NCBI RefSeq assembly: GCF_040253615.1
Contig: NZ_JBEJGY010000004.1
Location: forward strand, 496,001 to 560,000
Direction: 5' to 3'
Length of the DNA: 64,000 bases
Source: Streptomyces sp. Edi4
Lineage (GTDB): Bacteria > Actinomycetota > Actinomycetes > Streptomycetales > Streptomycetaceae
The notes under the pieces are model-generated. The model saw nothing but the letters and a program-made list of their open reading frames with translations, was not told the origin of the DNA and searched no databases. Each line of letters begins with the position of its first letter. Position 1 is the first letter of the stretch. Below, piece after piece: positions 1-8,360 of the stretch. A program made the translations under genes and the position numbers.

Positions 1-1
1 C

Positions 2-451
2 GGCGCCGTCGTGGTGTTCGCGCTGCTCTCGGCGGCGCCGGGGACCGGGGGCACGCCATGGGCGGCGGCCGCCGGCTTCGGGGCCGCACAGTGGCTCGGG
101 CTGCTGTACCTGTCGGCGTTCTGCACACTCTTCGCCTTCTTCACGCAGATGTGGGCCGTGCGCCGTACCTCGCCCTCGCGGGTCAGCCTGCTGCTCGGTA
201 CGGAGCCGGTGTGGGCGGCGGTGGTGGGTATCGCCCTCGCGGGCGACCGGCCGGGGTGGCTCGGGTTCGCGGGCGCCCTCCTGGTCCTCGCGGGGACCGC
301 GTGGGGGCGCGGGGCGGCGCCGAGGGAAGGCGCGCCGGAGCCGGACGTGGCGGGCGAGGCGTCCGGGACGGCGGCCGCCGGCGTCTCAGTCGTCGAGCCA
401 GCCGAGGCGGACGGCGCTGACACCGGCCTGGAAGCGGCTGGCCGCGCCTAG
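2..451 (+). CDS. EamA/DMT-type transporter, C-terminal part
   Basis: The window opens inside this gene, so the N-terminus is missing; the frame is open from base 2. The visible ~149 residues hold three hydrophobic segments ([58 protein letters not shown]) in the order seen at the end of a second EamA repeat, with the typical LLLGTEPVWAA stretch. This points to an inner-membrane drug/metabolite exporter of unknown substrate. A ~45-residue Ala/Glu/Pro-rich cytosolic tail follows. The last 66 bases overlap tail-to-tail with the convergent LuxR-type gene. Family assignment is fairly secure; the substrate cannot be inferred. Confidence 0.75.
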   Translation, partial: GAVVVFALLSAAPGTGGTPWAAAAGFGAAQWLGLLYLSAFCTLFAFFTQMWAVRRTSPSRVSLLLGTEPVWAAVVGIALAGDRPGWLGFAGALLVLAGTAWGRGAAPREGAPEPDVAGEASGTAAAGVSVVEPAEADGADTGLEAAGRA

Positions 452-1450
452 CCGTTCGGTGAGTTCGGAGACGAGGCGGCGGACCGTGCGCTCGGAGACC
501 CCGAGTTTGCGGGCCATCGCCTCGTCGGTCAGTCCTCCGGCGAGCATCCGCACCAGCTCACGGTGGCGTCCGGTGGGCCGCCAGTCGGCTCCGTTCTCCT
601 CCGTGCCACCACTGGCATCACCGCCGCCGGCGGCTTCGGCCGGCACGCTCGCACCCGCCCAGCAGTGTTCGAAGATCCCTCGGAACACCCCGACCAGTGT
701 CTCGCCGCGCAGTACGACGGCGGCGATCTCGCCGTCCGCAAGCTGCGGGGCCGGGACGATCGCCAGCGCGCGGTCCACCACGATCAGCCGCAGCGGCAGG
801 GTGTGCGCGGTGCGCACCTGACCGCCCGCGCCGCCCAGACGGCGCAGGTAGGCGGCCATGTGCGGGACGGCGGCGGCCGAGCCGAGGTGGATCGTGCGAA
901 GGCGTACGCCCCGCTCGAGCGCGAGCCGGTCCCGCTCGAACCCGGCCTCGACCATCTCGGGGGGCAGCGCGCGACCGGGGTGCAGGGACAGAACCTCCTC
1001 CTCGACGCGCTGCGAGGCGTCCTCCAGGGCGGCCGACACATTGGCCGCGCCCGTCACCACCTCCATGCGCACGGAGCACAGTTCGCGGGCGTGCACGGGC
1101 TGGAAGTCCGCCACGACCTGCGCGAGCGCGGACCGCGTCTGCTGTACGGCGGTGAGCAGGGCGCCGGTGTGCTTCTCCTCTTCGACGAGAAGGTTGCGCA
1201 GGGCGGTGTCGGGGGCCAGCGCGGTCCAGCCGTTGCGGGTGTCCGGCGTCGGCACGAACAGGCCGAGTCTGCCGAGCAGTTGCAGCGCCTCGGCGAATTC
1301 GGTACCGCTCCAGCCACGGCTCTCGGTCAGGGCCTGTGGGTGCCAGGCGGCATCGTCGAGGGCGATGCGGTAGAGATCCTGGGCCCTTGCGCGTGCGTCC
1401 ACCCTGTCCGCCCCCACTCCGTCGGCTGCTCCCGGGTGATCCTCCGACAA
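386..1450 (-). CDS. LuxR-type (GerE HTH) transcriptional regulator
   Basis: A 354-residue protein. The last ~65 residues form a LuxR/GerE helix-turn-helix (LTDEAMARKLGVSERTVRRL). The N-terminal 60 residues look like a winged-helix TrmB-like module (RGWSGTEFAEALQLLGRLGL), followed by a PLD-like or sensor-like middle domain. There is no receiver or ATPase domain, so the input signal is unknown. The start is uncertain: TTG at 1450 gives the longest frame, and in-frame GTG codons lie at 1417 and 1402. It is divergent from the small exported peptide and the binding-fold protein, which suggests it controls them. An inverted repeat lies just upstream of the start. Confidence 0.8.
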   Translation of the reverse strand: MSEDHPGAADGVGADRVDARARAQDLYRIALDDAAWHPQALTESRGWSGTEFAEALQLLGRLGLFVPTPDTRNGWTALAPDTALRNLLVEEEKHTGALLTAVQQTRSALAQVVADFQPVHARELCSVRMEVVTGAANVSAALEDASQRVEEEVLSLHPGRALPPEMVEAGFERDRLALERGVRLRTIHLGSAAAVPHMAAYLRRLGGAGGQVRTAHTLPLRLIVVDRALAIVPAPQLADGEIAAVVLRGETLVGVFRGIFEHCWAGASVPAEAAGGGDASGGTEENGADWRPTGRHRELVRMLAGGLTDEAMARKLGVSERTVRRLVSELTERLGAASRFQAGVSAVRLGWLDD

Positions 1451-1468
1451 TGATCTTAGAAATGATCA
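1451..1468. promoter_or_regulatory. Inverted repeat, candidate operator upstream of the LuxR-type gene
   Basis: TGATC and GATCA are separated by 8 bases (TTAGAAAT) directly before the regulator's longest start. It is an AT-rich patch in GC-rich DNA inside the divergent intergenic region. It could be the regulator's own binding site or part of the promoter; function is inferred. Confidence 0.4.
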
Positions 1469-1630
1469 CACGCGGGGGAACAGCACCGTCCGGAATACGG
1501 ACCTCCCGGCGCGGACCCGCCGTCCGCCCCTGGCCATGTCCGGTCCCGGAACTCAACCGCGCGTGACGGCCGGTGGGGACGACGGACATGCTGGTCAGGC
1601 ACCGAACGATCGCTTCCAGGGGGAACTCGT

Positions 1631-1891
1631 ATGTCCGTGCCCATCGCCTCGTCCCGCTCCGCAACCGCCGCCGGTGTGGAGACTGTCACACCGCCCACGC
1701 GCCGGACGTGGCCCTCGCGGGCGGCGGCCGCGGTCGCCTTCACCGTGTGCGCCGCGGCGGCCGTCGGCGGCCTGTCCGGGCCGGCCGCCACGGCCGCGCG
1801 CGCCTCTGCGCCGGTCACCGCCACGACGGCCACTTCGGCTCCCGGCACCTCCGCCATGGTCGACAGCGGCGACTCCTTCATCTGGGGCTGA
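1631..1891 (+). CDS. Small exported peptide precursor, 86 aa, unknown function
   Basis: ATG at 1631 has a strong Shine-Dalgarno (AGGGGGA, 1618-1624, 6-base spacer), so this is probably a real gene despite its size. A ~30-residue polar N-terminus with Arg residues precedes a hydrophobic alanine-rich segment (about 31-58) that could serve as a signal or membrane anchor. A Thr/Ser/Ala-rich linker then leads to a compact C-terminus ending DSGDSFIWG. There is no cysteine in the tail. It ends 3 bases before the next gene, so the two are probably translationally coupled, and it is divergent from the LuxR-type regulator. I do not recognise the family. A signalling or RiPP-like precursor is possible but unproven. 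Confidence 0.65.
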   Translation: MSVPIASSRSATAAGVETVTPPTRRTWPSRAAAAVAFTVCAAAAVGGLSGPAATAARASAPVTATTATSAPGTSAMVDSGDSFIWG

Positions 1892-1894
1892 ACC

Positions 1895-2740
1895 GTGCAG
1901 TGTCCAAGATCAGGACCTGACGCGGCGGAGCGTCCGAGCGTCGCCGTCGTCGCCCCGCTGACCGGGCCGCGCACGGCTTGGGGCTCGGTCCTTCTGGGTG
2001 AGGTCGACCGGGCGCGGGCCTCGTGCCCGGACGTCGCAGAGTGGTGCGTGCACGACGAGTCGCCCGGGGTCGCGGAGTCCGTCGCCCGGGCCGGTTACAC
2101 GGCCGTCCTCGGGCACTGCGACACCCTGGGAACCCGCCGGGCCCTGTCCGTCTATGAGTCGGTGGGGCTGCCCTGTCTGCTGCCGTTCGTTCCGGCCGCT
2201 CCCCCGGCGCTGAGCTGGGCGCCCCACGAGGACGCGCTGGTGCGCACCCTGGTGGAGGCGGCATCGGCGCTGGGCGCGGCGGGACTCTCGGCGGCGCACG
2301 ACGAAGGGCCCGAGTGGGCCGCGCTCGTCCGGCGCGTCGAGACGGCGGCAGCGCGCGCGGGACTCACCGGCCACTCGACCGGGGCTCCGGCCGTCCTCAC
2401 CTCCCAGCGGAGGGTGGCCCAACTCCCGGCGGGCGAAGGCCCGGTCCTCGTTCCGCTGGACTGCGGTCTGTCCTCGTTCACCGCGCTGGCCTCCGAGGCG
2501 GGCTCGGAACGCCAGGTGTGGGCCGTGCACCCGCAGATGTGCGCGGCACGCCGCGCGCGGACAGCCGTGACGGCGCTGGCCCAGACACTCACGGCCGCCC
2601 CGACTCTGCGCGGAGCCGCCCTGACGGAGGCGGTACGGGCCCGTTCCGGAGCACTGCTCACCACGGCGGGCGGGGTCCTCGGCGACGGCTGGCGCGTATC
2701 ACGTCTCGGGAGTGTGTGCCCGGCGCGGGGCGAGGTCTGA
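1895..2740 (+). CDS. Type I periplasmic-binding-fold protein without signal peptide
   Basis: A 281-residue protein starting with GTG at 1895, three bases after the previous stop. Segments such as SVAVVAPLTGPRTAWGSVLL, AVLGHCDTLGTRRALSVYES and GLPCLLPFVP follow the pattern of branched-chain amino-acid binding proteins (Peripla_BP_6). However, it has no signal peptide or lipobox, is about 100 residues shorter than usual, and has no permease or ATPase nearby. It is therefore more likely a cytosolic sensor-like protein than a transport component. Five cysteines are present. Neighbours suggest a unit with the small peptide and the LuxR-type regulator. Confidence 0.65.
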   Translation: MQCPRSGPDAAERPSVAVVAPLTGPRTAWGSVLLGEVDRARASCPDVAEWCVHDESPGVAESVARAGYTAVLGHCDTLGTRRALSVYESVGLPCLLPFVPAAPPALSWAPHEDALVRTLVEAASALGAAGLSAAHDEGPEWAALVRRVETAAARAGLTGHSTGAPAVLTSQRRVAQLPAGEGPVLVPLDCGLSSFTALASEAGSERQVWAVHPQMCAARRARTAVTALAQTLTAAPTLRGAALTEAVRARSGALLTTAGGVLGDGWRVSRLGSVCPARGEV

Positions 2741-2858
2741 GCACTCGGGAGGCGGCCCGCGAAGCCTCTCTGTCACCCCACCCGCATCACGGGGTACACG
2801 ACCCGGCGCGCCCGCTCCCGACAGGCGGCGCCCAGGCGACCGGATGCAAGGTGGAGGT

Positions 2859-3395
2859 ATGGGAAAGACCGCCGTCATCGTCATCGACATGATCAACACG
2901 TATGACCATCCGGACGCCGACCTGCTGCTTCCGGCCGCCCGGACAGCGGTGCCCGCCATCGTGGATCTGCTCGACCGGGCACGGCGCCAGGACATCCCCG
3001 TGATCTACGCCAATGACAACTTCGGGCAGTGGCGCTCCCACCATGGAGAGCTTCTGGAGACGGCGCTCGCGGGGCCCCACGCCGACCTCGTGGAGCCGCT
3101 GCGGCCCGACAAGGAGTCCCTCTTCGTGGTGAAGGCACGGCACTCCATCTTCTACGAGACGCCCCTGAGCTATCTGCTGCGGGATCAGGACATCACCCGC
3201 GTGGTGCTGTGCGGACAGGTCACCGAACAGTGCGTCCTCTATTCGGCGCTCGACGCCCACATCCGCCACCTTGAGGTCACGGTCCCGCGCGATGCCGTCG
3301 CCCACATCCACGAAGACCTGGCCGACGCCGCTCTGCGGATGATGGAGCGCAACATGGACGCCCATGTGCCGCTCAGCACCGAACTGAAACTCTGA
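2859..3395 (+). CDS. Isochorismatase-family cysteine hydrolase
   Basis: A 178-residue single-domain member of the isochorismatase/nicotinamidase superfamily. The catalytic triad is visible: Asp10 (VIDMINTY), Lys92 (VVKARHS) and Cys125 in the cis-peptide motif VTEQCV. The length is normal for the family. ATG 2859 follows a purine-rich AAGGTGGAGG; an in-frame ATG at 2844 would add only five residues. No enterobactin-type or nicotinamide pathway genes surround it, so the substrate (amide or enol-ether hydrolysis) is unknown. It stands alone between a binding-fold protein and an SDR gene on the other strand. Confidence 0.85.
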   Translation: MGKTAVIVIDMINTYDHPDADLLLPAARTAVPAIVDLLDRARRQDIPVIYANDNFGQWRSHHGELLETALAGPHADLVEPLRPDKESLFVVKARHSIFYETPLSYLLRDQDITRVVLCGQVTEQCVLYSALDAHIRHLEVTVPRDAVAHIHEDLADAALRMMERNMDAHVPLSTELKL

Positions 3396-3410
3396 GGACT
3401 GAAGCCCTGA

Positions 3411-3446
3411 GGACTCAGGGGACTCAGGGGACTCAGGGGACTCAGG
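3411..3446. repeat. 9-bp tandem repeat, four copies
   Basis: Four perfect head-to-tail copies of GGACTCAGG lie in the short gap between the convergent isochorismatase and SDR genes. Two more CTGAGGACT-like half copies precede it (3392-3412). No coding role; probably a slippage-prone microrepeat. Confidence 0.85.
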
Positions 3447-3515
3447 CTCTGGGGGGACGGAAGCTCTGAAGGCGCCCGTCCCGGCCGGACGCCTCACCAC
3501 GGGACGGCCTCCGCG

Positions 3516-4217
3516 TCACCACGGGACGGTCTCCCCGTGGCGGTCAAGGAACCGCAGGCCCGGGGCGCCGGCCTGCGCCTCCAGGACGTCGACGACGAGC
3601 GGGATGCTCTCCTCGGGCAACAGCGGCGCATCGGGGCCGCCCAGCCGGGTCCTGTTGTGGCCGGGGTCGATGAGCAATTTGGTGTGCCCGTCGTCGCCAT
3701 GGCGGGTGGCGTAGCTGCGCATCAGCTGATTGAGGGCGGCCTTGCCGGCCTTGTAGAGCTCGTAACCACCTTCGGTGTTGCGGGAGATGCTGCCCTGCTC
3801 GGAGGACATCACCGCGACCGTCCCACCCGGCACGACGAGTCCGCGCAGCGCCTCCAGTGTGCGCAGGGGGCTCAGCGCGTTGGTGATCATCACCTCGGTG
3901 AACATCTCGGTCGGTACCTCGCCGATGGGCAAGTCTCCCCTGTCTATGGCCGCGTTGACGAAGAGCAGGTCCAGTGGCCGGTCCGACAGGCGCTCGCGCA
4001 GAGCGGCCGGCCCGTCCCGGCTCGTCATCTCCAGAGACTCGACCGTCAGCCGCCCCTGCGAGACGGCGGCGCTCTCCTGGAGCTCGCCATCTTGCCGGCG
4101 CGTAGTGGCGACCACGCGCCAGTCACGACGGACCAGTTCACGGACGAGGACCAGGCCGAGCCCCCGTGAGGCTCCGACGACGAGGGCGTGACGCTGGGGT
4201 GCAGTTGGCACGTTCAC
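3516..4217 (-). CDS. Short-chain dehydrogenase/reductase (SDR)
   Basis: A 233-residue classical SDR. The nucleotide motif is GASRGLG at residues 15-21, the structural NAA motif is at about 88-90, and the catalytic pair is Tyr155/Lys159 (YELYKAGK) with upstream serines in VMSSEQGS. It should reduce or oxidise a carbonyl/alcohol with NAD(P)(H) in the cytosol. The C-terminus resembles SDRs of the CsgA/sniffer-like group. The gene is divergent from a TetR regulator, with a palindrome between them, and is presumably repressed by it. The substrate is unknown. Confidence 0.87.
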   Translation of the reverse strand: MNVPTAPQRHALVVGASRGLGLVLVRELVRRDWRVVATTRRQDGELQESAAVSQGRLTVESLEMTSRDGPAALRERLSDRPLDLLFVNAAIDRGDLPIGEVPTEMFTEVMITNALSPLRTLEALRGLVVPGGTVAVMSSEQGSISRNTEGGYELYKAGKAALNQLMRSYATRHGDDGHTKLLIDPGHNRTRLGGPDAPLLPEESIPLVVDVLEAQAGAPGLRFLDRHGETVPW

Positions 4218-4248
4218 TCCTTGACGTGATCGGTCAGGAACTTCAGAT

Positions 4249-4268
4249 TAGACGAGACGTTGCGTCTA
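4249..4268. promoter_or_regulatory. Palindrome, likely TetR operator for the SDR/TetR pair
   Basis: TAGACG and CGTCTA are separated by 8 bases in the divergent region. It overlaps a plausible forward promoter (TTGACG at 4221-4226 and AGATTA at 4245-4250). Size and position fit a TetR-family operator controlling both genes; binding is inferred. Confidence 0.55.
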
Positions 4269-4307
4269 GACAACGGGCCGGGTGTCACCCACAGGTATGG
4301 TTCTCGC

Positions 4308-4907
4308 ATGCCCGCCGCCAGTCCTCAGCCCCGCAGGCCGCGCTCCGGCAACCGGCGCGACGAGTCCGCCCGCCTGGCCGTGCTCCACGCCGCGGACGAT
4401 CTCCTCGTCGAGCACGGCTTCGGCGGCCTGACCATCGAAGCGATCGCGCGCCACGCCGGTGTCGCCAAACAGACGATCTACCGCTGGTGGCCGTCAAAGG
4501 TCGAAATCCTCCTCGATACGCTCATCGAGGACAGCGAGAAGCGCTTTCCCGTCCCGGCCGAGCAGCCCACGGTCGAGAGCGTCCGCGCCTACCTCCGCGA
4601 CTTCGCGCGGTTCCTCACGGACGACCCCGCCGGCAAGGTCCTGCTCGCGCTCATCGCCCAGTCGCAGCACGATCCCGGCACCGCCGAGAGCTTCCGTGAG
4701 CGTTATCTCGGCCCTCGCCGCGACCAGGAGCGCGCCCTGTTGGCACGCGGCGTCGAGGCCGGCGCGTTCGCGCCCGAACTGGGCCCCGACGCCGCGCTGG
4801 ACGCCCTCGTCGGCCCGATCGTCTACTGCGCCCTGACCGGATCGGCCGTCCCCGACGGCCTGGTGGACACGCTGACCGAGAACCTGCTGCGGCCGCGTCC
4901 GAGTTGA
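4308..4907 (+). CDS. TetR-family transcriptional repressor
   Basis: A 199-residue protein with an N-terminal TetR helix-turn-helix (LTIEAIARHAGVAKQTIYRW, about residues 43-62) and a C-terminal ligand-binding domain of the TetR_C_16/AefR-like type (AGKVLLALIAQSQHDP). ATG 4308 is chosen because the HTH then sits at the usual distance from the N-terminus; an in-frame codon at 4260 would lie inside the operator-like palindrome. It is divergent from an SDR dehydrogenase, the usual arrangement for a repressor that controls its neighbour and itself in response to the enzyme's substrate. Confidence 0.85.
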   Translation: MPAASPQPRRPRSGNRRDESARLAVLHAADDLLVEHGFGGLTIEAIARHAGVAKQTIYRWWPSKVEILLDTLIEDSEKRFPVPAEQPTVESVRAYLRDFARFLTDDPAGKVLLALIAQSQHDPGTAESFRERYLGPRRDQERALLARGVEAGAFAPELGPDAALDALVGPIVYCALTGSAVPDGLVDTLTENLLRPRPS

Positions 4908-5026
4908 GGACGCGGTGACGGCGCCACCCGGTCGACGAGGACGGCGGTCCTCACCGGACCCTGGCACCGCACCGCGCGCCGAAAAGGGACTTGGTCCCCC
5001 ATTCCGCGCGACCCCATGATGACCGG

Positions 5027-5365
5027 ATGAACGACAACCAGGCCCCGCCCGCCCCCGTCATCCTCGGCATAGACGATCTGCGGCCGCTCCCGGGGACCAC
5101 CCGGATCGCCCGCACCAGCGGCGAGGGCGTGGAACTCCTGAAAGAGCACCGCGATCGCTTCATCGACGAACTCTGGCTCGACCACGACCTCGGCGGCGAC
5201 GACAGCATCATGCCCGTCGTGACGCTCCTGGAAGAAGCCGCCTTCCACGGGCGGCCTTTCCGGATCGGGACGGTTGTCGTGCACAGCGCCAACCCCATCG
5301 GCGCGGAAACGGTCGTCCGGTCGCTCGCGTACTGGAACTACCGAGTCCGCCGGGCGAGCGCCTAA
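5027..5365 (+). CDS. Cyclic-phosphate-processing receiver-like (cREC) protein
   Basis: A 112-residue single domain. Key features are the acidic pair in ILGIDD (Asp16-17), the LDHDLGG motif (Asp52, Asp54) and VVHSANP (His86, Ser87). These match the cREC family, a receiver-derived fold proposed from comparative genomics to act on cyclic phosphate ends of RNA or nucleotides. ATG 5027 follows a weak GGACC-like site. It stands alone between a TetR gene and a convergent MFS gene; no RNA ligase or kinase partner is adjacent. The biochemical role is inferred from family proposals only. Confidence 0.75.
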   Translation: MNDNQAPPAPVILGIDDLRPLPGTTRIARTSGEGVELLKEHRDRFIDELWLDHDLGGDDSIMPVVTLLEEAAFHGRPFRIGTVVVHSANPIGAETVVRSLAYWNYRVRRASA

Positions 5366-5467
5366 CCCGGCTCAGTGGCGTGTCCCTGGGCGGCGGTTCA
5401 ATGGCTGCCCGCCCACGCCGCTCCCCGGCCTCACCCTCGGGAGCGCGCCCAAGGGCGGGGCGCCCTG

Positions 5468-6658
5468 TCACGCCCCGGCCTCCACCGGCCGGCGCAGCAA
5501 ATAGATGCCCGCGCCGCAGGCCAGCACCGCCATGCACGCGATGAAAGCCAGGCCGGCGCCTTCGAGGCCGAGCGGCCGCACCAGTACGCCCACCCCGATC
5601 ACCGGCACCGAAATCCCGGCGTAGGCCACCACGAACAGCGTCGAGATCACCGCGGCGCGATGGTCCGCGGGGGACGCCGCGGCCACCGCCGACAGCGCGC
5701 CGCGGAAGGCGAGACCCTGTCCGCAGCCGCCCACCAGCGCGCTCAGGACCATCAGGGGCAGCAGCTCCCAGCGGAGCGCGGCCGCGAGCAGAGCCAGGCC
5801 GGCCAGGAGCGCGGCGCAGCCCAGGGGCAGTGACCGGGTCATTCCGACGCGGCCCACGGCCAGTTGTCCGGCCGTGGAGGCGAAGAAGGCGAGCGCGACG
5901 ACCAGACCGCTCGCGGCGTGATTGTGTACGTTCAGGGACTGCGCCAAGAACGCGGGGCTGACCGCGGTGAACACCCCGAACAGCGCGAATCCCACGAACG
6001 CCGCGATCGCCGAGGGCACGAACACCGCGCGCACGTCAGGAGGCAGAGTGGGCCGCTGCGTTCGCGCGCTGCGCAGCGGACGCGCATTCTCCACGGTCTC
6101 CGGGAGCCGCAGCAGGACGGCGACCGAGCCGGCCACCAGCGCCAGGTCCACGAGGAAGGGCAGCGTGAGCGGCCACGCCGCGTACTGCGCGAGCACTCCG
6201 GCCAGCAGGGGCCCGCAGCCGAGCCCGCCCATGTTGGCGGCCGTCGCTACGAGCGTGGCCCGGGACGCGCCGCCGCCGGGCGCCAGGTCCATCACGTAGG
6301 CCGTCGCGGCCCCGGTGAACAGCCCGGCGGAGAGCCCCGAGAGCAACCGGCCCGCGTACAGCCAGCCGAGTCCGGAAGCACACAGGAAACAGACCGCGCT
6401 CGCTGCGGCGAACCCCAGGCCGCACAGCAGTACCGGACGTCTGCCCACGGCGTCCGACACGTTGCCCGCCAGCAGGAGTACGCCGATGACGGCGAAGGCG
6501 TAGACGGCGTACACCACGGTGACGGTCAGCTCGGAGAAACCGAACTTTCCCTGGTAGAGGGTGTAGAGAGGGGTCGGAAGCGTCGTGCTGGCCATGCACA
6601 CGGCGAACACCGTCCCGCTGAGCAGGCACGGCCACCAGCCTCGAAGATCACGGTCCAT
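5468..6658 (-). CDS. MFS transporter (DHA1-like, 12 TM)
   Basis: A 396-residue integral membrane protein with about 12 hydrophobic segments in two halves. The loop 2-3 motif is degenerate (GNVSDAVGRRPVLL), typical of MFS exporters, and AGRLLSGLSAGLFTGAATAYV covers TM4. The start at 6658 (MDRDLRGWWPCLLSG) places TM1 directly at the N-terminus; in-frame upstream codons would add an arginine-rich stretch unlike the family. The substrate is unknown. It is followed on the same strand, after 142 bases, by a second, unrelated MFS gene upstream at 6801. Confidence 0.85.
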   Translation of the reverse strand: MDRDLRGWWPCLLSGTVFAVCMASTTLPTPLYTLYQGKFGFSELTVTVVYAVYAFAVIGVLLLAGNVSDAVGRRPVLLCGLGFAAASAVCFLCASGLGWLYAGRLLSGLSAGLFTGAATAYVMDLAPGGGASRATLVATAANMGGLGCGPLLAGVLAQYAAWPLTLPFLVDLALVAGSVAVLLRLPETVENARPLRSARTQRPTLPPDVRAVFVPSAIAAFVGFALFGVFTAVSPAFLAQSLNVHNHAASGLVVALAFFASTAGQLAVGRVGMTRSLPLGCAALLAGLALLAAALRWELLPLMVLSALVGGCGQGLAFRGALSAVAAASPADHRAAVISTLFVVAYAGISVPVIGVGVLVRPLGLEGAGLAFIACMAVLACGAGIYLLRRPVEAGA

Positions 6659-6800
6659 GTCAGCGACGGTAACTCCGCCGGGGCGCGGCCGTCGTGCCCC
6701 GCGTGCCTGGCGCGCCGGTGACGCGTCCGGCGCACGAGGGCCGCCGGACGCGGCGGCGCGTCCCCGAGCCGGCACCGCGCCGCCGCGTCACTGCCGCTCG

Positions 6801-8360
6801 TCAGCCCCGCCGGTTCTTGCGGTCGTCTTCCTCGGCGTGGTGGTGCAGGTGCGGCAGATGCCCCTGGCGCAGCTGGAGCCAGACGTCGCGCGCGCGGCGC
6901 CCCGCGTGCGTGCGGCTGCGGGCCACCATCTCGCGCGCCTCCTCCTCGGTCTCGACCATGGCCGACGATCCGCGCAGCGGGAGCCCGGCGGTCTCGCGCA
7001 GGCACAGGGCCGAGATCACCCCGATCACGCCCGCGACCATGAGGTAGTAGGCCGGCACCAGTTCGTTGTCGGTGGCGTCCACCAGAGCGGACGCCACCAG
7101 TGGGGTGGTGCCGCCGAAGAGGGACACGGAGAAGTTGAACGCGAGCGACAGGCCGCCGTACCGCAGGTGGGTCGGGAAGAGGGCGGGCAGCGTCGCCGCG
7201 CTCGTCCCGGCGAAACACACGAGGAACAGGCCGAGGATCGCGCAGCCGATGGCGGGAAGCACGATGCCGCCCTGCCGGATGAGCTGGAAGACGGGCACCG
7301 AGAAGATCACCATCGCGATGCCGCCCCACAGGAACAGGGGGCGCCGGCCGTACCGGTCGGACGAGCGGCCGACGGCGGTGATGGTCAGGACGACGAGCAC
7401 CATGGTGCCGAGCACCAGGAGCTGGGAGGTGAGTTCGTCCTCGCCCAGGGTGGTGCTCATATACGTCGGCAGATAGGACGTCACCATGTAGTTGGTGACG
7501 TTGTAGAGCAGCACGAGACCGATGCAGACGAGCATCGCCTGCCAGTGCTGGGTGAAGACCTCCTTGAGGCGGCCCCTGCCCGACATGCGCGCCTGCTCAA
7601 GGCGCTCGTGCTCCTCGGGCGTGGTGCCGCTCCTCGCGGCGGCCTGCCGACCCCGCTCCTCGGCCTCCTGGAACGCGGGTGTCTCATCGAGCCTGAGCCG
7701 CATGTAGAGGCCGATGAGCCCGAGCGGCCCCGCGACGTAGAACGGGATCCGCCACCCCCAGCTCAGCATCTGATCCTCCGTCAGGACGCCGGTCAGGACG
7801 GTGACGAGGCCGGAGCCGAGGGAGTAGCCGATGAAGGTGCCGAAGTCGAGCCAGCTGCCGAGGAAGCCCCGGATCTTGTCCGGGGAGTACTCGGCGATGT
7901 AGGTGGTGGCACCGGCGTACTCACCGCCGGTGGAGAAGCCCTGGACGAGCCGGCACACGAGCAGCAGCACCGGCGCGGCCAGGCCGATCGACTTGTAACC
8001 CGGCAGGAATCCGACCGCGAAGGTGCTGATCGCCATCATGATCATGGTGACGGCGAGGACCTTCTGCCGGCCCACCCGGTCGCCGAGCGGCCCGAACACG
8101 AGCCCGCCGATCGGCCGGACGAGGAAGGCCGCGGCGAACGTCGCGAACGTCGAGATGACCTGCGCGCCCGGCGAACTCGACGGGAAGAAGACCTTGCCGA
8201 GGGTGGCCGCGACATAGGCGTAGACACCGAAGTCGAACCATTCCATCGTGTTGCCGAGCGCTGCGGCCGACACGGCGCGCCGCACGGCGGGTTTGTCGGC
8301 CACCTTCACGTCGTCGGGGTGCAGCGACTTCTTGCGACGGCGCAGCAGCAGCCGCACCAT
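6801..8360 (-). CDS. MFS transporter, metabolite:H+ symporter (ProP-like)
   Basis: A ~519-residue member of the MHS group related to proline/betaine and shikimate symporters. Signature elements include GNTMEWFDFGVYAYVAATLG in TM1, FGPLGDRVGRQKVL in loop 2-3 and GFSTGGEYAGATTYIAEYSP in TM5. A charged insert follows TM6 (EEHERLEQARM) and the C-tail is His-rich. ATG at 8360 has GGAG nine bases upstream; an in-frame ATG at 8441 would add a 27-residue Gly/Arg stretch resembling non-coding leader. It likely imports a carboxylate or compatible solute by proton symport. Confidence 0.85.
   Translation of the reverse strand: MVRLLLRRRKKSLHPDDVKVADKPAVRRAVSAAALGNTMEWFDFGVYAYVAATLGKVFFPSSSPGAQVISTFATFAAAFLVRPIGGLVFGPLGDRVGRQKVLAVTMIMMAISTFAVGFLPGYKSIGLAAPVLLLVCRLVQGFSTGGEYAGATTYIAEYSPDKIRGFLGSWLDFGTFIGYSLGSGLVTVLTGVLTEDQMLSWGWRIPFYVAGPLGLIGLYMRLRLDETPAFQEAEERGRQAAARSGTTPEEHERLEQARMSGRGRLKEVFTQHWQAMLVCIGLVLLYNVTNYMVTSYLPTYMSTTLGEDELTSQLLVLGTMVLVVLTITAVGRSSDRYGRRPLFLWGGIAMVIFSVPVFQLIRQGGIVLPAIGCAILGLFLVCFAGTSAATLPALFPTHLRYGGLSLAFNFSVSLFGGTTPLVASALVDATDNELVPAYYLMVAGVIGVISALCLRETAGLPLRGSSAMVETEEEAREMVARSRTHAGRRARDVWLQLRQGHLPHLHHHAEEDDRKNRRG

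Noticed and set aside
1895..2740. Binding-fold protein as the substrate-binding part of an ABC importer
   Set aside because: No signal peptide or lipobox and no permease or ATPase genes nearby.
5366..5467. Search for a small gene between cREC and the MFS gene
   Set aside because: The 100-bp gap has no start with a ribosome binding site and no codon-use support.
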